NCBI GenBank assembly: GCA_030626045.1
Contig: DAOUPS010000067.1
Coordinates: 1 to 5,166, forward strand
DNA from: a bacterium
GTDB lineage: Bacteria; Patescibacteriota; Minisyncoccia; Moranbacterales; DUUL01
Reading direction: 5' to 3'
DNA length: 5,166 nucleotides
Below are positions 5,051 through 5,166 of the stretch, one piece after another. The translations under genes were made by a program, and so were the position numbers. Every line of letters begins with the position of its first letter. Positions within the stretch are counted from its first letter, which is position 1. The notes beneath the pieces are model-generated. The model was given only the letters and a program-made list of their open reading frames with translations, was not told where the DNA came from and did not search any database.

Positions 5051-5166
5051 TTATTCTTTTTGAAGAAGATGAATGTGTCCTTTTATTTGATACGTTCTCA
5101 TCGCGGGACGCTCAAGCGGATCAGTTGAAGGGTAAACAATACTATTACTGATCGAATATTCAGAAA
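5051..5166 (-). CDS. Unidentified protein, C-terminal 37 residues (partial)
   Basis: On the minus strand one frame is open from the window edge (first full codon 5164-5162) to a TAA at 5053-5051. It gives 37 residues, beginning SEYSISNSIVYPSTDPLERP and ending QIKGHIHLLQKE. The other two frames contain stops. The TAA is followed by three bases and then the dprA ATG, the tight spacing of co-transcribed and coupled genes. The composition (mixed polar and hydrophobic, no repeats) looks like ordinary protein. The fragment is too short to assign a family, and I recognise no motif. The start lies outside the window. Confidence 0.7.
   Translation of the reverse strand, partial: SEYSISNSIVYPSTDPLERPAMRTYQIKGHIHLLQKE

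Noticed and set aside
1..5166. Alternative genetic code (UGA as glycine)
   Set aside because: TGA ends the FtsW-like gene, the 84-aa gene and dprA at the expected lengths, and no in-frame TGA occurs inside conserved domains.

Overview
The window looks like a piece of a bacterial chromosome from the Candidate Phyla Radiation (Patescibacteria). This rests on the gene set, the moderate-to-low GC, the compact TopA with a cysteine-rich tail, the divergent DprA and the unrecognised small proteins. The lineage is an inference; no rRNA gene is present to settle it. The standard genetic code reads every gene correctly. TGA serves as stop for the FtsW-like gene, the 84-residue ORF and dprA, so the UGA-as-glycine lineages (Absconditabacteria, Gracilibacteria) are not supported.

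Layout from left to right. (1) Positions 1-75 are the last 24 codons of a plus-strand gene whose ending resembles FtsW/RodA. (2) A convergent minus-strand gene encodes an unrecognised 84-residue protein, with its own terminator (97-119), a good Shine-Dalgarno site and a near-consensus sigma70-type promoter (443-471). (3) The 362-base gap 423-784 holds a GC-richer segment (486-634) that folds on paper into a closing helix plus three internal hairpins. It lies between two divergent promoters whose -35 regions share a 13-nt sequence. (4) The plus-strand promoter (672-700) drives an unrecognised 210-residue protein with two membrane segments. (5) A strong bidirectional terminator (1439-1466) separates it from convergent topA. 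(6) topA encodes a 729-residue type IA DNA topoisomerase I with four cysteine clusters. Its promoter lies at about 3732-3759, and it has no visible ribosome binding site. (7) The topA-dprA gap holds a 27-nt direct repeat in two copies 108 bases apart around a long interrupted hairpin. The second copy runs into the 3' end of dprA and supplies its stop codon. (8) dprA encodes a 363-residue DNA-processing protein. (9) The minus-strand gene upstream of dprA is visible only as its last 37 residues; its stop codon lies 3 bases before the dprA ATG, so the two are probably co-transcribed.

Functionally, topA (relaxation of negative supercoils) and dprA (loading RecA on incoming single-stranded DNA during transformation) are DNA-metabolism genes on one strand, but topA appears to have its own promoter. 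The two unrecognised proteins at 138-392 and 785-1417 form a divergent pair that may be co-regulated. No complete transposase, CRISPR array, tRNA or rRNA is visible. The most unusual parts are the two non-coding structured segments (486-634 and 3821-3959).
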